This document shows, piece after piece, positions 18,406 through 26,457 of a stretch of 46,218 nucleotides of DNA. The translations under genes were made by a program, and so were the position numbers. Origin of the DNA: an uncultured Chloroflexota bacterium (GTDB lineage Bacteria; Chloroflexota; Chloroflexia; Thermomicrobiales; CFX8); the NCBI GenBank assembly GCA_937870985.1, contig CALMXF010000407.1:1-46218 (forward strand), written 5' to 3'. A model generated the notes under the pieces. That model had not been told where the DNA came from, made no database searches, and saw nothing but the letters and a program-made list of their open reading frames with translations. Position 1 is the first letter of the stretch. Each line of letters starts with the position of its first letter.

Positions 18406-19486
18406 GCGGCGCATCCTCGTTGTCAAGCTCGCTGACCTCGGGGACCTCCTCATCTGCGAGCCGGCCTTGCGCTCGTTGCGCGCCGCCTACCCCGACGCGT
18501 CGATCGACGTCGTTGTGCCGCCGTCGTCCGCCGCGCTCCTGCCGTTACTTGGCCACGGTCTTCGGGCAGTCACGTTCCCAAAACAGCTGTTCGATCGGCC
18601 ACGCTCGTTGGCCCGTCCGGATCGACTGATGATGGGCGCTCGCTTTGGCTTGTCGCTTCGTCGCGCTGGCTATGACACCGTCGCGCTGCTCCATCACCTG
18701 ACCACCAACGCAGGGGCGGTCAAGTTCCGATGGCTCACACGGGCTACCGGCGCACCCGAAATAGTTGGTCTCGATAATGGGCGAGGGACATTCCTCACCA
18801 CGCGGGTCCAGGATCTCGGTTTCGGCGCGCGCCATGAGGTGGAGTACATGCTGGCCATCGCGAAGGCCGCCGGTGGAGTTGACGTCGATCCCGCCCCTCG
18901 GATTGATCAGTCGCTCCTGCCTCACGTTCCCGGCCTGCCGCGTGACTACGCAGTGATCTACCCAGCCACTGGTCCATACTCGCCCGCGCGCACCTGGGCA
19001 GCCGAGCGTTATGGCGCAATCGCGGCTGCGGTCGCGGCCCGTGGGATCACCCCGGTAATCGTCGGCGCGAAGGACGCGCTGGAGCCGTCAGCAATCATCC
19101 GACGCATTGCGCCAGACGCGCTGGATCTCGTCGCATCGACGAATCTCCCTGGGCTCGCGGCAGTGCTCAAGGGGTCACGAGTGGTCATTGGCGCAGACTC
19201 CTTTGCGGGCCACCTGGCGGCTGCTCTCGATTGTCCCCGGGTAACGGTTTTCGGGCCATCGAACCGGGATGCGTGGAGGCCATGGGGTTCTCAGGACGTC
19301 GTCGAGGCAAGCCAGGTTGCGGCAACACGTGGGCTGGTCGTGTACCATGATCTTCCCTGTCAGCCATGCCTGTACACGGGCTTCCGGCTCGGCCGGCCCG
19401 CTGGCTGTCCAACACGGACCTGCATGGCACTGGTTACTGTGGAGGACGTCGTGCGCGCCATCGATCTCGTCATCGGGGGTTCCTGA
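18392..19486 (+). CDS. Glycosyltransferase family 9, third copy
   Basis: The 364-residue GT9-family protein has ILVVKLADLGDLLICEPALRSL at the start, YPATGPYSPARTWAAERY in the middle and GADSFAGHLAAALDCPRVTVFGPSN near the end. The C-terminal segment HDLPCQPCLYTG...GCPTRTCM carries four to five cysteines in the pattern seen in many WaaF-like proteins. The start is GTG 18392, inside the 3' end of the GT4 gene by 14 bp. Its TGA shares one base with the ATG of the following membrane-stress gene, so the glycan and stress halves of the operon are translationally joined. Confidence 0.87.
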   Translation: MGATERRILVVKLADLGDLLICEPALRSLRAAYPDASIDVVVPPSSAALLPLLGHGLRAVTFPKQLFDRPRSLARPDRLMMGARFGLSLRRAGYDTVALLHHLTTNAGAVKFRWLTRATGAPEIVGLDNGRGTFLTTRVQDLGFGARHEVEYMLAIAKAAGGVDVDPAPRIDQSLLPHVPGLPRDYAVIYPATGPYSPARTWAAERYGAIAAAVAARGITPVIVGAKDALEPSAIIRRIAPDALDLVASTNLPGLAAVLKGSRVVIGADSFAGHLAAALDCPRVTVFGPSNRDAWRPWGSQDVVEASQVAATRGLVVYHDLPCQPCLYTGFRLGRPAGCPTRTCMALVTVEDVVRAIDLVIGGS

Positions 19487-20016
19487 TGTTCCGGGGAGGC
19501 CGGACGATCGGGCTGCTGTTGATCCTCGGCGGCCTCGGTATCATGGCAATCTCCGCCGCATGGCTGGCCTCTGGCGTTGCCGACAAGAATTCCGGACTTC
19601 GGACATCGGGCGCGATTCTGGGCGGCGGGCTGCTCTTCGTTGCAATCATCTTGCCGATGCTGGCCGGCGGCACGTATGTATTCCTGAAAGGACGAAGCGA
19701 AGAGGCGCAGTTCGCAACCGGACAACGCCAGCGAAAGTTACTCGCGATCGTCGAGACTGCCGGACAGATCAGCATCGCCGATCTCGCGCTGCAAATCGGT
19801 GGAACACGAGACTCCGTCCGTGATGATCTGTACGACCTCGTGTCCAAGGGCCTCTTCTCTGGGTACGCAGACTGGAACCGAGGCATTTTGTACACTCGCG
19901 CCGCGTCGGATCTACGCGGTTCGAAGACGTGTCCCAACTGCGGAGGGCAGCTGGAGATCGCGGGCAAGGGCTTGATCCGCTGCCCGTATTGTGGAGCCGA
20001 GATCTTCCTGCCATGA
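19486..20016 (+). CDS. Membrane-anchored winged-helix / zinc-ribbon protein
   Basis: This 176-residue protein has two N-terminal membrane helices (about 7-30 and 43-68), a predicted helical winged-helix-like domain (about 75-125; KLLAIVETAGQISIADLALQIG, then SVRDDLYDLVSKGLF) and a C-terminal zinc ribbon with C149/C152 (CPNCGG) and C166/C169 (CPYCGA). I do not recognise a named family. The cytoplasmic wHTH plus zinc ribbon on a two-helix anchor suggests a sensor or adaptor for the adjacent PspA/SPFH genes rather than a soluble regulator (inference). ATG 19486 is the true start: it overlaps the GT9 stop by one base, and the longer frame from 19366 is a shadow of the GT9 gene. Confidence 0.7.
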   Translation: MFRGGRTIGLLLILGGLGIMAISAAWLASGVADKNSGLRTSGAILGGGLLFVAIILPMLAGGTYVFLKGRSEEAQFATGQRQRKLLAIVETAGQISIADLALQIGGTRDSVRDDLYDLVSKGLFSGYADWNRGILYTRAASDLRGSKTCPNCGGQLEIAGKGLIRCPYCGAEIFLP

Positions 20017-20046
20017 TGCGCAGTGTGAAGCGTAAGGAGGCCAGCG

Positions 20047-21039
20047 ATGTCCACGCGTGACAGGCTCGACCGGGCGCTCAACCGCGTCCCCGGTTATGCC
20101 GGCTATCGCGATAAGGAACGTCGTCGTGACAGTGACCGCGCCATTCGCGCCAAACTGGCAACCGATTACGGACAGCTCGCTGACCGGCTCGGCCGCTTGG
20201 GTAACCGCCTGGCAGAGAATCGCAAAATCGACGCTGTCGGGATCGTCGATAAGCCACTGACACTGCTTCGATCGTTCATCGACCGCGTCCGGGTCGCAAC
20301 CTACGGCTATGCGCCCGCGTTCGCCAATGATGTTGTCGATGCGGCTGTCCTCGACCAGATCGCCGCATTTGACTCGGCGCTTGCAGACCAGATACCGACA
20401 CTGGAGGAGCAGATCGCCTCGCTGGAGAGTGCCGACCCGTCCGCTGGCGAGTTCCGCGCCGCCGCCGACCAGATCGGCGCGACAGTGCAACAACTGTCCG
20501 ATCGGTTCGATAGACGGGCCGAGGTCATCCATGCTGGCCGGCCATTGCCCGAAAAGGACATGCTCGCACTGCTGGGGCCGGCCGCGCCGGATCAGCCGTC
20601 AGAGCTTTGGACGCTGCGGACCGGCGACGCGGTCTCGTACAACGGGCAGGACTACTCGGTAATCGGACACGTCACCGCCGGTATGTCGAGCGGCTCCCGT
20701 CGCGCCTATCAGTTGCGCGGCGGTGATGGCCGGCAGTGGCTTGAGGTCGGTGACCGGCATGACGACCCACTCGCATGGCTGACGGAGGCGGAGCTGCAGT
20801 TGGTTGGTCGACCATCGTCGGTCAAGCTCCGAGAGACAGACTACGCATTCATGCACGAAACGCAGGCGCGCGGCGAAGTGGAAGGGCGCCAGGGGTCGGA
20901 CGAGCAATCTCTCCGTTACCTGGAATACGGCGCAGGCACCCGCGTCTTGCATATCTACCAGTGGGGCACCCAGTATCTGGCGCTCGAAGGTGTCGCGATC
21001 GACCTTCGCGACATCGAGCTATACCCGAGCCACCGATAG
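20047..21039 (+). CDS. DUF4178-domain protein
   Basis: The 330-residue protein has a charged helical N-terminal half (about 1-170, probable coiled coil) and a C-terminal beta-rich domain of DUF4178 type, recognisable by LRTGDAVSYNGQDYSVIGHVT, the YQLRGGDGRQWLEVG strand pair and a final YLEYG...VLHIYQWGTQYLALEGVAI. DUF4178 proteins frequently occur near PspA or polyamine-synthesis-like genes; their activity is unknown. A near-perfect ribosome site (AAGGAGG) precedes ATG 20047. It lies 30 bp after the winged-helix/zinc-ribbon gene and 48 bp before pspA, clearly within the operon. Confidence 0.72.
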   Translation: MSTRDRLDRALNRVPGYAGYRDKERRRDSDRAIRAKLATDYGQLADRLGRLGNRLAENRKIDAVGIVDKPLTLLRSFIDRVRVATYGYAPAFANDVVDAAVLDQIAAFDSALADQIPTLEEQIASLESADPSAGEFRAAADQIGATVQQLSDRFDRRAEVIHAGRPLPEKDMLALLGPAAPDQPSELWTLRTGDAVSYNGQDYSVIGHVTAGMSSGSRRAYQLRGGDGRQWLEVGDRHDDPLAWLTEAELQLVGRPSSVKLRETDYAFMHETQARGEVEGRQGSDEQSLRYLEYGAGTRVLHIYQWGTQYLALEGVAIDLRDIELYPSHR

Positions 21040-21087
21040 CTCGGCAAACCGGGACGAACGTCCCATCAGTGGAGGAGAATCTCACAG

Positions 21088-21801
21088 ATGGCCATCCTCG
21101 ATCGCATGTCCCGCCTTATTCGCGCGAACATCAACGACCTGCTCGACCGCTCGGAGGATCCGGAGAAGATGCTCAACGAGCTTCTGCGCGAGATGGACAG
21201 CAGCATTGTCGAAGCCCGCAGCCAGGTCGCGAACACCATCGCGCAGGAGAAGGAGCTCGAAGCTGACCTTCAACAATCGCAACACGACGCCCGCGAATGG
21301 GAGAGGCGCGCGGAGCTCGCCGTCGGCGCCGCGAAGGATGATCTCGCTCGGGAAGCGCTACGGCGTAAGCGGGACGCCGAGAGCATCGCAACCGTCTATG
21401 CTCAGCAACTGACTTCGCAGCAGGAGATGGTCGAGAAGCTGAAGTCGCAACTCACCATGTTGCAGGCAAAGCGCGACGAGGCTGTGTCGAAGCGCGACGT
21501 CCTTGTTGCTCGTCACCGCGCAACCGTGGCTCAGCGCCAGATCACCGAGAGTCTCTCAACCCTTCCTGGGCTCGACTCGTCGAGCGAGCTCGACCGGATG
21601 GAGAAACGGATCCGGATGGAAGAGTCGAAGACCGCCGCGCTGGGAGAGCTCCAGGGTGATGATGTCGAGTACCAGTTCCAACAGCTCGACCGGGACGACG
21701 ATATCGAAAGCGAGCTCGCTGCTCTCAAGTCGCGCAAAGCGGGCAACGACACGAAAAGCCTGAATCCAGGAGCGCCAACCGAGTCTGGATCGTCGAGCTA
21801 G
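21088..21801 (+). CDS. pspA: PspA/IM30 family membrane-stress protein
   Basis: PspA is an ESCRT-III-like coiled-coil protein that binds and stabilises stressed inner membranes. The 237-residue product has the family start MAILDRMSRLIRANINDLLDRSEDPEK and the long helical hairpin (about 25-190) with M-LNELLREMDSS and VAN-IAQEKELE. The C-terminal tail after residue 190 is short and polar. Length and start are standard. The GGAGGAG site upstream of ATG 21088 is strong. It sits between DUF4178 and SPFH genes, the same neighbourhood as Bacillus pspA-ydjGHI, which supports a membrane-integrity module. Confidence 0.93.
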   Translation: MAILDRMSRLIRANINDLLDRSEDPEKMLNELLREMDSSIVEARSQVANTIAQEKELEADLQQSQHDAREWERRAELAVGAAKDDLAREALRRKRDAESIATVYAQQLTSQQEMVEKLKSQLTMLQAKRDEAVSKRDVLVARHRATVAQRQITESLSTLPGLDSSSELDRMEKRIRMEESKTAALGELQGDDVEYQFQQLDRDDDIESELAALKSRKAGNDTKSLNPGAPTESGSSS

Positions 21802-21843
21802 CCGGCAGTTTCGCCCGGTCCGCTGGTGGCAGGAGGAAGTCAA

Positions 21844-22905
21844 TTGGCCATCCTGGATCTTATCGAGTATATCGACTCACGCCCCGACGAGATCGTCCAT
21901 CGCATCCCGGAATACGGATCGGGCGAGTTTCGGCTTGGCTCACAATGCGTCGTCCGGGAGTCGCAGCAGACTGTGTTCGTCCGGGATGGGAAGGCGCTGG
22001 ATATTCTGCCCCCGGGGCGGCATACCCTCACGACAGCGAACATCCCACTGCTGACCGGCATCATCGGGCTGCCATTCGGATCAAAGAGCCCGTTCCGCGC
22101 CGAGGTCTATTACGTGATGATGCGGGAGTTCACCGGCCTGAAGTGGGGCACGACGCAGCCAGTCGTGTTCCGCGACAGTGAGTTCGGGATGATCCGCATC
22201 CGCGCGTTCGGCACCTACTCAATGCAGGTCAAGGATCCGCAGGTCTTCGTGAATCAGATCGTCGGCACGCAGTCGACGTATTCGACGAGCGACATCGAGA
22301 ACTACCTGCGCACGATCATCATCAACGAGTTCAACGACATGATGGGCGAGACGCTGACGACCCTGCTCGATGTTCAGGCGAAGACAGTCGATCTCGCGAC
22401 TGCCGCACTCCACAGCCTGACGGATAACTTCGAGAGGATCGGGCTTGAGATACGCTCGTTTCAGATCGGCGCGATCACGCCACCCGATGAGGTACAGACC
22501 GCAATCGATCAGCGCAGCGCAATGGGCGCGATCGGCAACATGCAGACCTACACCCAGTACCAGGCCGCGCAGGCGATCGGTGGTCTCGGTCAGGGAGGCG
22601 AGGGAGGACAGGGGAGCAACCTCGCGGAGGGAGCCGGCCTTGGCGCCGGGATCGGGATCGGAGCGGCTATGGCTGATGCGCTTCGTCAGTCGATGGCCGG
22701 AGGGCAGCAACCTGCCCAGCAAGCGCAGGCGGGCGGGCAACGCTTCTGTCCGAATTGCGGCAATCCCGTCCCCGCTGGCGCGAAATTCTGCCCAAGCTGC
22801 GGCCATAACGTTTCGGCAACAGCCGCCTGCCCGAAGTGCGCGACCGAAAACCCCACGGGCTCGAAGTTCTGCCAGAACTGCGGGACCGCGCTGGGCACGA
22901 CGTAA
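21844..22905 (+). CDS. SPFH-domain protein with C-terminal double zinc ribbons (YdjI-like)
   Basis: The 353-residue protein has an SPFH/band-7-like domain (about 20-230; SQCVVRESQQTVFVRDGKALDIL-PGRHTLTT, then FGMIRIRAFGTYSMQVKDPQVF), a glycine-rich linker (about 245-290) and two C-terminal zinc-ribbon units (CPNCGN...CPSCGH and CPKCATE...CQNCGT), eight Cys in all. Bacillus YdjI, which recruits PspA to membranes, has a related layout. The best start is TTG 21844, because AGGAGG (21831-21836) is spaced 7 bp from it; GTG 21826 is an alternative. It is the last gene of the operon and is followed by a strong inverted repeat. Confidence 0.85.
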   Translation: MAILDLIEYIDSRPDEIVHRIPEYGSGEFRLGSQCVVRESQQTVFVRDGKALDILPPGRHTLTTANIPLLTGIIGLPFGSKSPFRAEVYYVMMREFTGLKWGTTQPVVFRDSEFGMIRIRAFGTYSMQVKDPQVFVNQIVGTQSTYSTSDIENYLRTIIINEFNDMMGETLTTLLDVQAKTVDLATAALHSLTDNFERIGLEIRSFQIGAITPPDEVQTAIDQRSAMGAIGNMQTYTQYQAAQAIGGLGQGGEGGQGSNLAEGAGLGAGIGIGAAMADALRQSMAGGQQPAQQAQAGGQRFCPNCGNPVPAGAKFCPSCGHNVSATAACPKCATENPTGSKFCQNCGTALGTT

Positions 22906-22927
22906 CCACAACCAGAAATCGTGATTA

Positions 22928-22989
22928 GTCAAACGGGTCGCCACTCATGTGCAACCCGTTTGACCGTGGCCGCGTGTTCGGCCTAGAAT
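22928..22989 (+). promoter_or_regulatory. ino1 promoter with long inverted repeat over the -35
   Basis: TTGACC (22960-22965) and TAGAAT (22984-22989) have 18 bp spacing and precede ino1 by about 100 bp. An 11-bp perfect inverted repeat, GTCAAACGGGT (22928-22938) and ACCCGTTTGAC (22954-22964), with a 15-nt centre, runs into the -35. It may be an operator, or the terminator of the upstream SPFH gene, but no U-tract follows the stem. Confidence 0.55.
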
Positions 22990-23092
22990 CTGTTGGTTTG
23001 CCCGGCCGCATCGCGGCCAGGCCGAATTGGCGTCGCGCCGTGATGACCACGCGCTGACCTACACAACAACGCGAGCAAAGGAAGAGCAAAAC

Positions 23093-24226
23093 GTGGCAGA
23101 CAGGAAGATCCGGGTAGCGATCATCGGCGTCGGCAACTGCGCCTCGTCGCTGGTGCAGGGCGTTCAGTACTATGAGAATGCGAACCCGAATGAGTTCGTG
23201 CCAGGGCTGATGCATGTCGAACTCGGGGGATATCACATCCGCGATATCGAGTTCTCTGCTGCGTTCGATGTCGACGCGACCAAGGTCGGCAAGGACCTGA
23301 GCGAGGCGATCTTCTCAGGACCGAACAACACCTACAAGTTCGCGGATGTGCCTCACCTGGGTGTCACTGTTCACCGTGGGATGACTCACGATGGCCTGGG
23401 CAAGTATCTCTCGCAGATCATTACCAAAGCGCCCGGCCCGACGGCAGACATCGTTCGCATCCTCAAGGAGACCGAGACCGACGTCGTCATCAACTACCTG
23501 CCGGTTGGCTCCGAGATGGCGACGAAGTGGTATGTCGAGCAGTCACTGGACGCCGGTTGCGCGTTCATCAACTGCATCCCGGTATTCATTGCGCGAGAAG
23601 AGTACTGGCAAAAGCGCTTTGAGGAGCGTGGACTGCCGATCATCGGCGACGACATCAAGTCCCAGGTTGGCGCGACGATCACCCACCGTGTCCTCACCCG
23701 GTTGTTTGCCGACCGAGGCGTGCGCATCGATCGAACCTACCAGCTCAACTTCGGCGGCAATACCGACTTCATGAACATGCTCGAGCGTGAACGGCTGGAG
23801 TCAAAGAAGATCTCGAAGACGAACGCCGTCACATCACAGATGGATTACGAGCTGCCGGCCGAAAATGTCCACGTCGGCCCGAGCGACTATGTGCCATGGC
23901 TCGAGGATCGCAAGTGGTGCCATATCCGGATGGAAGGCACAACGTTCGGCGATGTGCCACTGAATCTTGAGCTGAAGCTGGAAGTCTGGGATTCGCCAAA
24001 CTCGGCCGGCGTCGTCATCGACGCGGTGCGCTGCGCGAAGTTGGCGCTCGATAACAACATCTCAGGCTCACTGCTGGCGCCATCGTCGTACTTCATGAAG
24101 TCGCCGCCTGTCCAGTACCACGATGATATTGCCCACCAGAAGGTCGAGGAATTCATCGCGCAAACCGCCATCGGGGCTGGCGCACGCCGTGCGGCCTCCG
24201 TGAGCGAGACAGATACGGAATCCTGA
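23093..24226 (+). CDS. ino1: Inositol-1-phosphate synthase
   Basis: Ino1 isomerises glucose 6-phosphate to myo-inositol 1-phosphate using bound NAD, the first step to inositol lipids and inositol-based solutes or thiols. The 377-residue product has the short actinobacterial/archaeal form. Visible blocks are the NAD loop [53 protein letters not shown] and the active-site region [28 protein letters not shown] 23093 follows GGAAGAG; the longer reading from 23027 lies in the leader. It starts a new transcription unit with the palindrome-linked promoter. In Chloroflexota inositol phospholipids are plausible, but which product is made here is unknown. Confidence 0.95.
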   Translation: MADRKIRVAIIGVGNCASSLVQGVQYYENANPNEFVPGLMHVELGGYHIRDIEFSAAFDVDATKVGKDLSEAIFSGPNNTYKFADVPHLGVTVHRGMTHDGLGKYLSQIITKAPGPTADIVRILKETETDVVINYLPVGSEMATKWYVEQSLDAGCAFINCIPVFIAREEYWQKRFEERGLPIIGDDIKSQVGATITHRVLTRLFADRGVRIDRTYQLNFGGNTDFMNMLERERLESKKISKTNAVTSQMDYELPAENVHVGPSDYVPWLEDRKWCHIRMEGTTFGDVPLNLELKLEVWDSPNSAGVVIDAVRCAKLALDNNISGSLLAPSSYFMKSPPVQYHDDIAHQKVEEFIAQTAIGAGARRAASVSETDTES

Positions 24227-24251
24227 GGAATCACGGAGGCGTTGGAGCACA

Positions 24252-24842
24252 ATGTCGACGCTGCGTAAGGTGGCGCGTCGCTGGTTCAACGCCTCCGTCG
24301 ATGATTCACTCCTGCTCAACCTGTCCTATGTCCTGCATGAGCGTTCGGACTCCGCAGCCGTTCGTGCGCTCGCCGCGGGCTGCCGGTCACACGCTGCGTG
24401 GTTGAACCAGAGCTCGACGCTGCCGATTGCTACCGTCGAGGGCGCGATCGACACCGCGATCGACATCTGGCTCACTGCAACGATTGGGCTCCACCGCGAC
24501 CTACCGGACGCGCTGCAGGGCGCCTACGCGCAGAACGCTGAAATCCTCCTGATCGACGAGCCGTCGGCCTCAATGACCACCACGTCATTCTTCCGTGCGG
24601 ATGCAGCGATTTCACTGCCCCCCGTCGCCGGCGCGACGATTGGCGTCGCCGGCCTGGTTGCTCGACCGGGCCGCACCGACGCGCACCTCGTCATTGCCGG
24701 CCCGTTTCAATGGCCGAACCAGCAGCGGGCAGCAATCCGGGCGCTGGAACGATTGATCCAGCAACACGTCGACCAGTGGATCCCACCTCATGCGCTATGG
24801 CAGGCGCCAGCGGAGAAGCTACTTTCGGGCGAGGTCGCCTGA
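24252..24842 (+). CDS. Hypothetical protein downstream of ino1
   Basis: I do not recognise this 196-residue protein. It is soluble, with no signal or membrane segment, is alanine-rich and looks mostly helical at both ends, with a possible beta core (TTSFFRADAAISLPPVAGATIGVAGLVARPG...HLVIAGPFQWP). The final part (RAAIRALERLIQQHVDQWIPP) is an amphipathic helix. ATG 24252 has GGAGG upstream and lies 25 bp after ino1, so it is probably co-transcribed with it. Its 3' end overlaps the convergent XPB-like helicase gene by 24 bp. Codon usage looks like its neighbours, so it is likely a real gene. Confidence 0.65.
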   Translation: MSTLRKVARRWFNASVDDSLLLNLSYVLHERSDSAAVRALAAGCRSHAAWLNQSSTLPIATVEGAIDTAIDIWLTATIGLHRDLPDALQGAYAQNAEILLIDEPSASMTTTSFFRADAAISLPPVAGATIGVAGLVARPGRTDAHLVIAGPFQWPNQQRAAIRALERLIQQHVDQWIPPHALWQAPAEKLLSGEVA

Positions 24843-26390
24843 GGCCACATCCGGCCGGGGCACCGACGCGGCATCCAAGAGCTCGTATTGATAGCCCTGG
24901 CTGACCAGAAAGCGCTGCCGCCGAACCGCATAACCTTCCTCGGACGTCCCGCATGCGACGAGCGTGTAGAAGCAAGCGGACTTCCCCGGCGCCGGCCGGA
25001 GGACGCGTCCGAGTCGCTGTGCCTCCTCCTGACGTGAACCGAATGTCCCGGAGATCTGGATCAACACCGACGCATTCGGCAGGTCGATGCCAACCGTCCC
25101 GATTCGGGAGATGCCGAGAACCGGGATGTCTCCCTCTCGAAACCGGGCGAGCACCGCCTCGCGTTCCCCACGATCCGACTGGCCGGTCAGCACAGGGAAT
25201 CCAAGCACCTCTCCTGCGCGGCGGAGCCCGGCAACGTGAGTTCCTGCAACGATCACTGGGTCGTCTCGATGGATCGCCAGAAGCCGTTTCAATACCGCCA
25301 GGCGATACCGCAGACGCTCGCGAGCAGTCGGGGCCTCCGGGATCCGCACCTCGACACAGCGGGCCGGCGCGATCCAGCCTTGCCGCTCAAGCTCAAGCCA
25401 CGACACATCGTAGAGCGCGGGGCCAACGAGCGCGCTAATCTCGTCTTCCCGCCCATCCTCACGAACCAGTGTCGCCGTCAGGCCTAATCGACGCGACGAT
25501 TGGAATGCTGCCGCAAGCCGGAAGACATCGGCCGGCAGTGACTGGACTTCGTCGTAGATGACGAGATCCCAGTGTCGCTCGCGCAGCCCGTCTCGGACGC
25601 GGCCGGTGGTGGCCGCGTGGTAGGTGACGATCATCACTCGCTCGGCGCCGATCGAACGCGCATGGGCGCTAACGCGCTCCGGTGACAGGTTCGATAATCC
25701 GACAAACGCCGACAGCCACTGCTCGGACACGGTTCGCGATGGCGACAGAACGAGCGTGGATCCGCCGATTGCGGCGGCCGCCGCCACACCAACAATCGTC
25801 TTCCCCGCGCCACATGGCAGCAGCACGAGCCCTGAACCGCCAACCAGGAACGCGCTGACCGCCTCCCGCTGATACGGTCTCAGCGTCGCTGTTACGCGGT
25901 AGGGGTCTGCTCGCGCATGGATAGCTCGGCCATCCGCCACGGGCCAGCCCGCGGTCATCGCGGCGATCTTCAGCTCCCCGATCTCGGACTCATCTACCGG
26001 AGCGACCCAGCGCGAGTCGCGTTGCTGTGGTGATAGCCCGAGGCGACGTAACAGACCCGCGTCTGAAGCCGTTATGACAACGGATCCGTCGCACTGTTCA
26101 AGCCGCAGGCGACCCCAGCGCGCCATGACCTCGGTGACGCGAGCGGCGACCGGCTGAGGGATTGGCCCGGCCGCGGCAGCGGCGAGGTCGCGAAGAACGT
26201 CCACACCCGTGAAGCCACGCGCAGCAGCACCCCACAACGCCATATTCGAGAGCTCGAATACATAGTCATCGGCGACAACGGACCGCAAGACGGAGGAGCG
26301 CCGCGCGACATCCACCAGCCGGTCGCGGCCGACGCCACTGGTGATATGGATCAACCCATCGCGCCGAAAGATAAGTTGACTCACGGCCAT
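24819..26390 (-). CDS. XPB/Rad25-like superfamily 2 DNA helicase
   Basis: XPB helicases unwind DNA in a 3'-5' direction; in archaea and some bacteria they pair with the Bax1 nuclease in repair. The 523-residue product has an N-terminal helicase-associated domain (1-110) and a damage-recognition-like region (about 110-165). Motif I is LLPCGAGKT (191-198), motif II is DEVQ (280-283; DEVH in most homologues), and the XPB-specific RED motif is VREDG (309-313). Motif VI is QRLGRVLRP (458-466), followed by a C-terminal tail. ATG 26390 is preceded by TAGAAT about 43 bp upstream. No Bax1-like gene is visible nearby. It diverges from gyrA. Confidence 0.88.
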   Translation of the reverse strand: MAVSQLIFRRDGLIHITSGVGRDRLVDVARRSSVLRSVVADDYVFELSNMALWGAAARGFTGVDVLRDLAAAAAGPIPQPVAARVTEVMARWGRLRLEQCDGSVVITASDAGLLRRLGLSPQQRDSRWVAPVDESEIGELKIAAMTAGWPVADGRAIHARADPYRVTATLRPYQREAVSAFLVGGSGLVLLPCGAGKTIVGVAAAAAIGGSTLVLSPSRTVSEQWLSAFVGLSNLSPERVSAHARSIGAERVMIVTYHAATTGRVRDGLRERHWDLVIYDEVQSLPADVFRLAAAFQSSRRLGLTATLVREDGREDEISALVGPALYDVSWLELERQGWIAPARCVEVRIPEAPTARERLRYRLAVLKRLLAIHRDDPVIVAGTHVAGLRRAGEVLGFPVLTGQSDRGEREAVLARFREGDIPVLGISRIGTVGIDLPNASVLIQISGTFGSRQEEAQRLGRVLRPAPGKSACFYTLVACGTSEEGYAVRRQRFLVSQGYQYELLDAASVPRPDVASGDLARK

Positions 26391-26428
26391 TGAGGCTGCC
26401 CGTTTCTGCGTCCAGACGCCAAAACTGA

Positions 26429-26450
26429 TATGATTCTAAGGTTATTGGAG
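26429..26450 (+). promoter_or_regulatory. gyrA -10 box and ribosome binding site
   Basis: TATGAT (26429-26434) is a good -10 and GGAG (26447-26450) lies 7 bp before GTG 26458, which supports that start. No convincing -35 is seen. On the minus strand TAGAAT (26438-26433) could serve the divergent helicase gene, so the two promoters overlap within 68 bp. Confidence 0.45.
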
Positions 26451-26457
26451 CGCGTAC

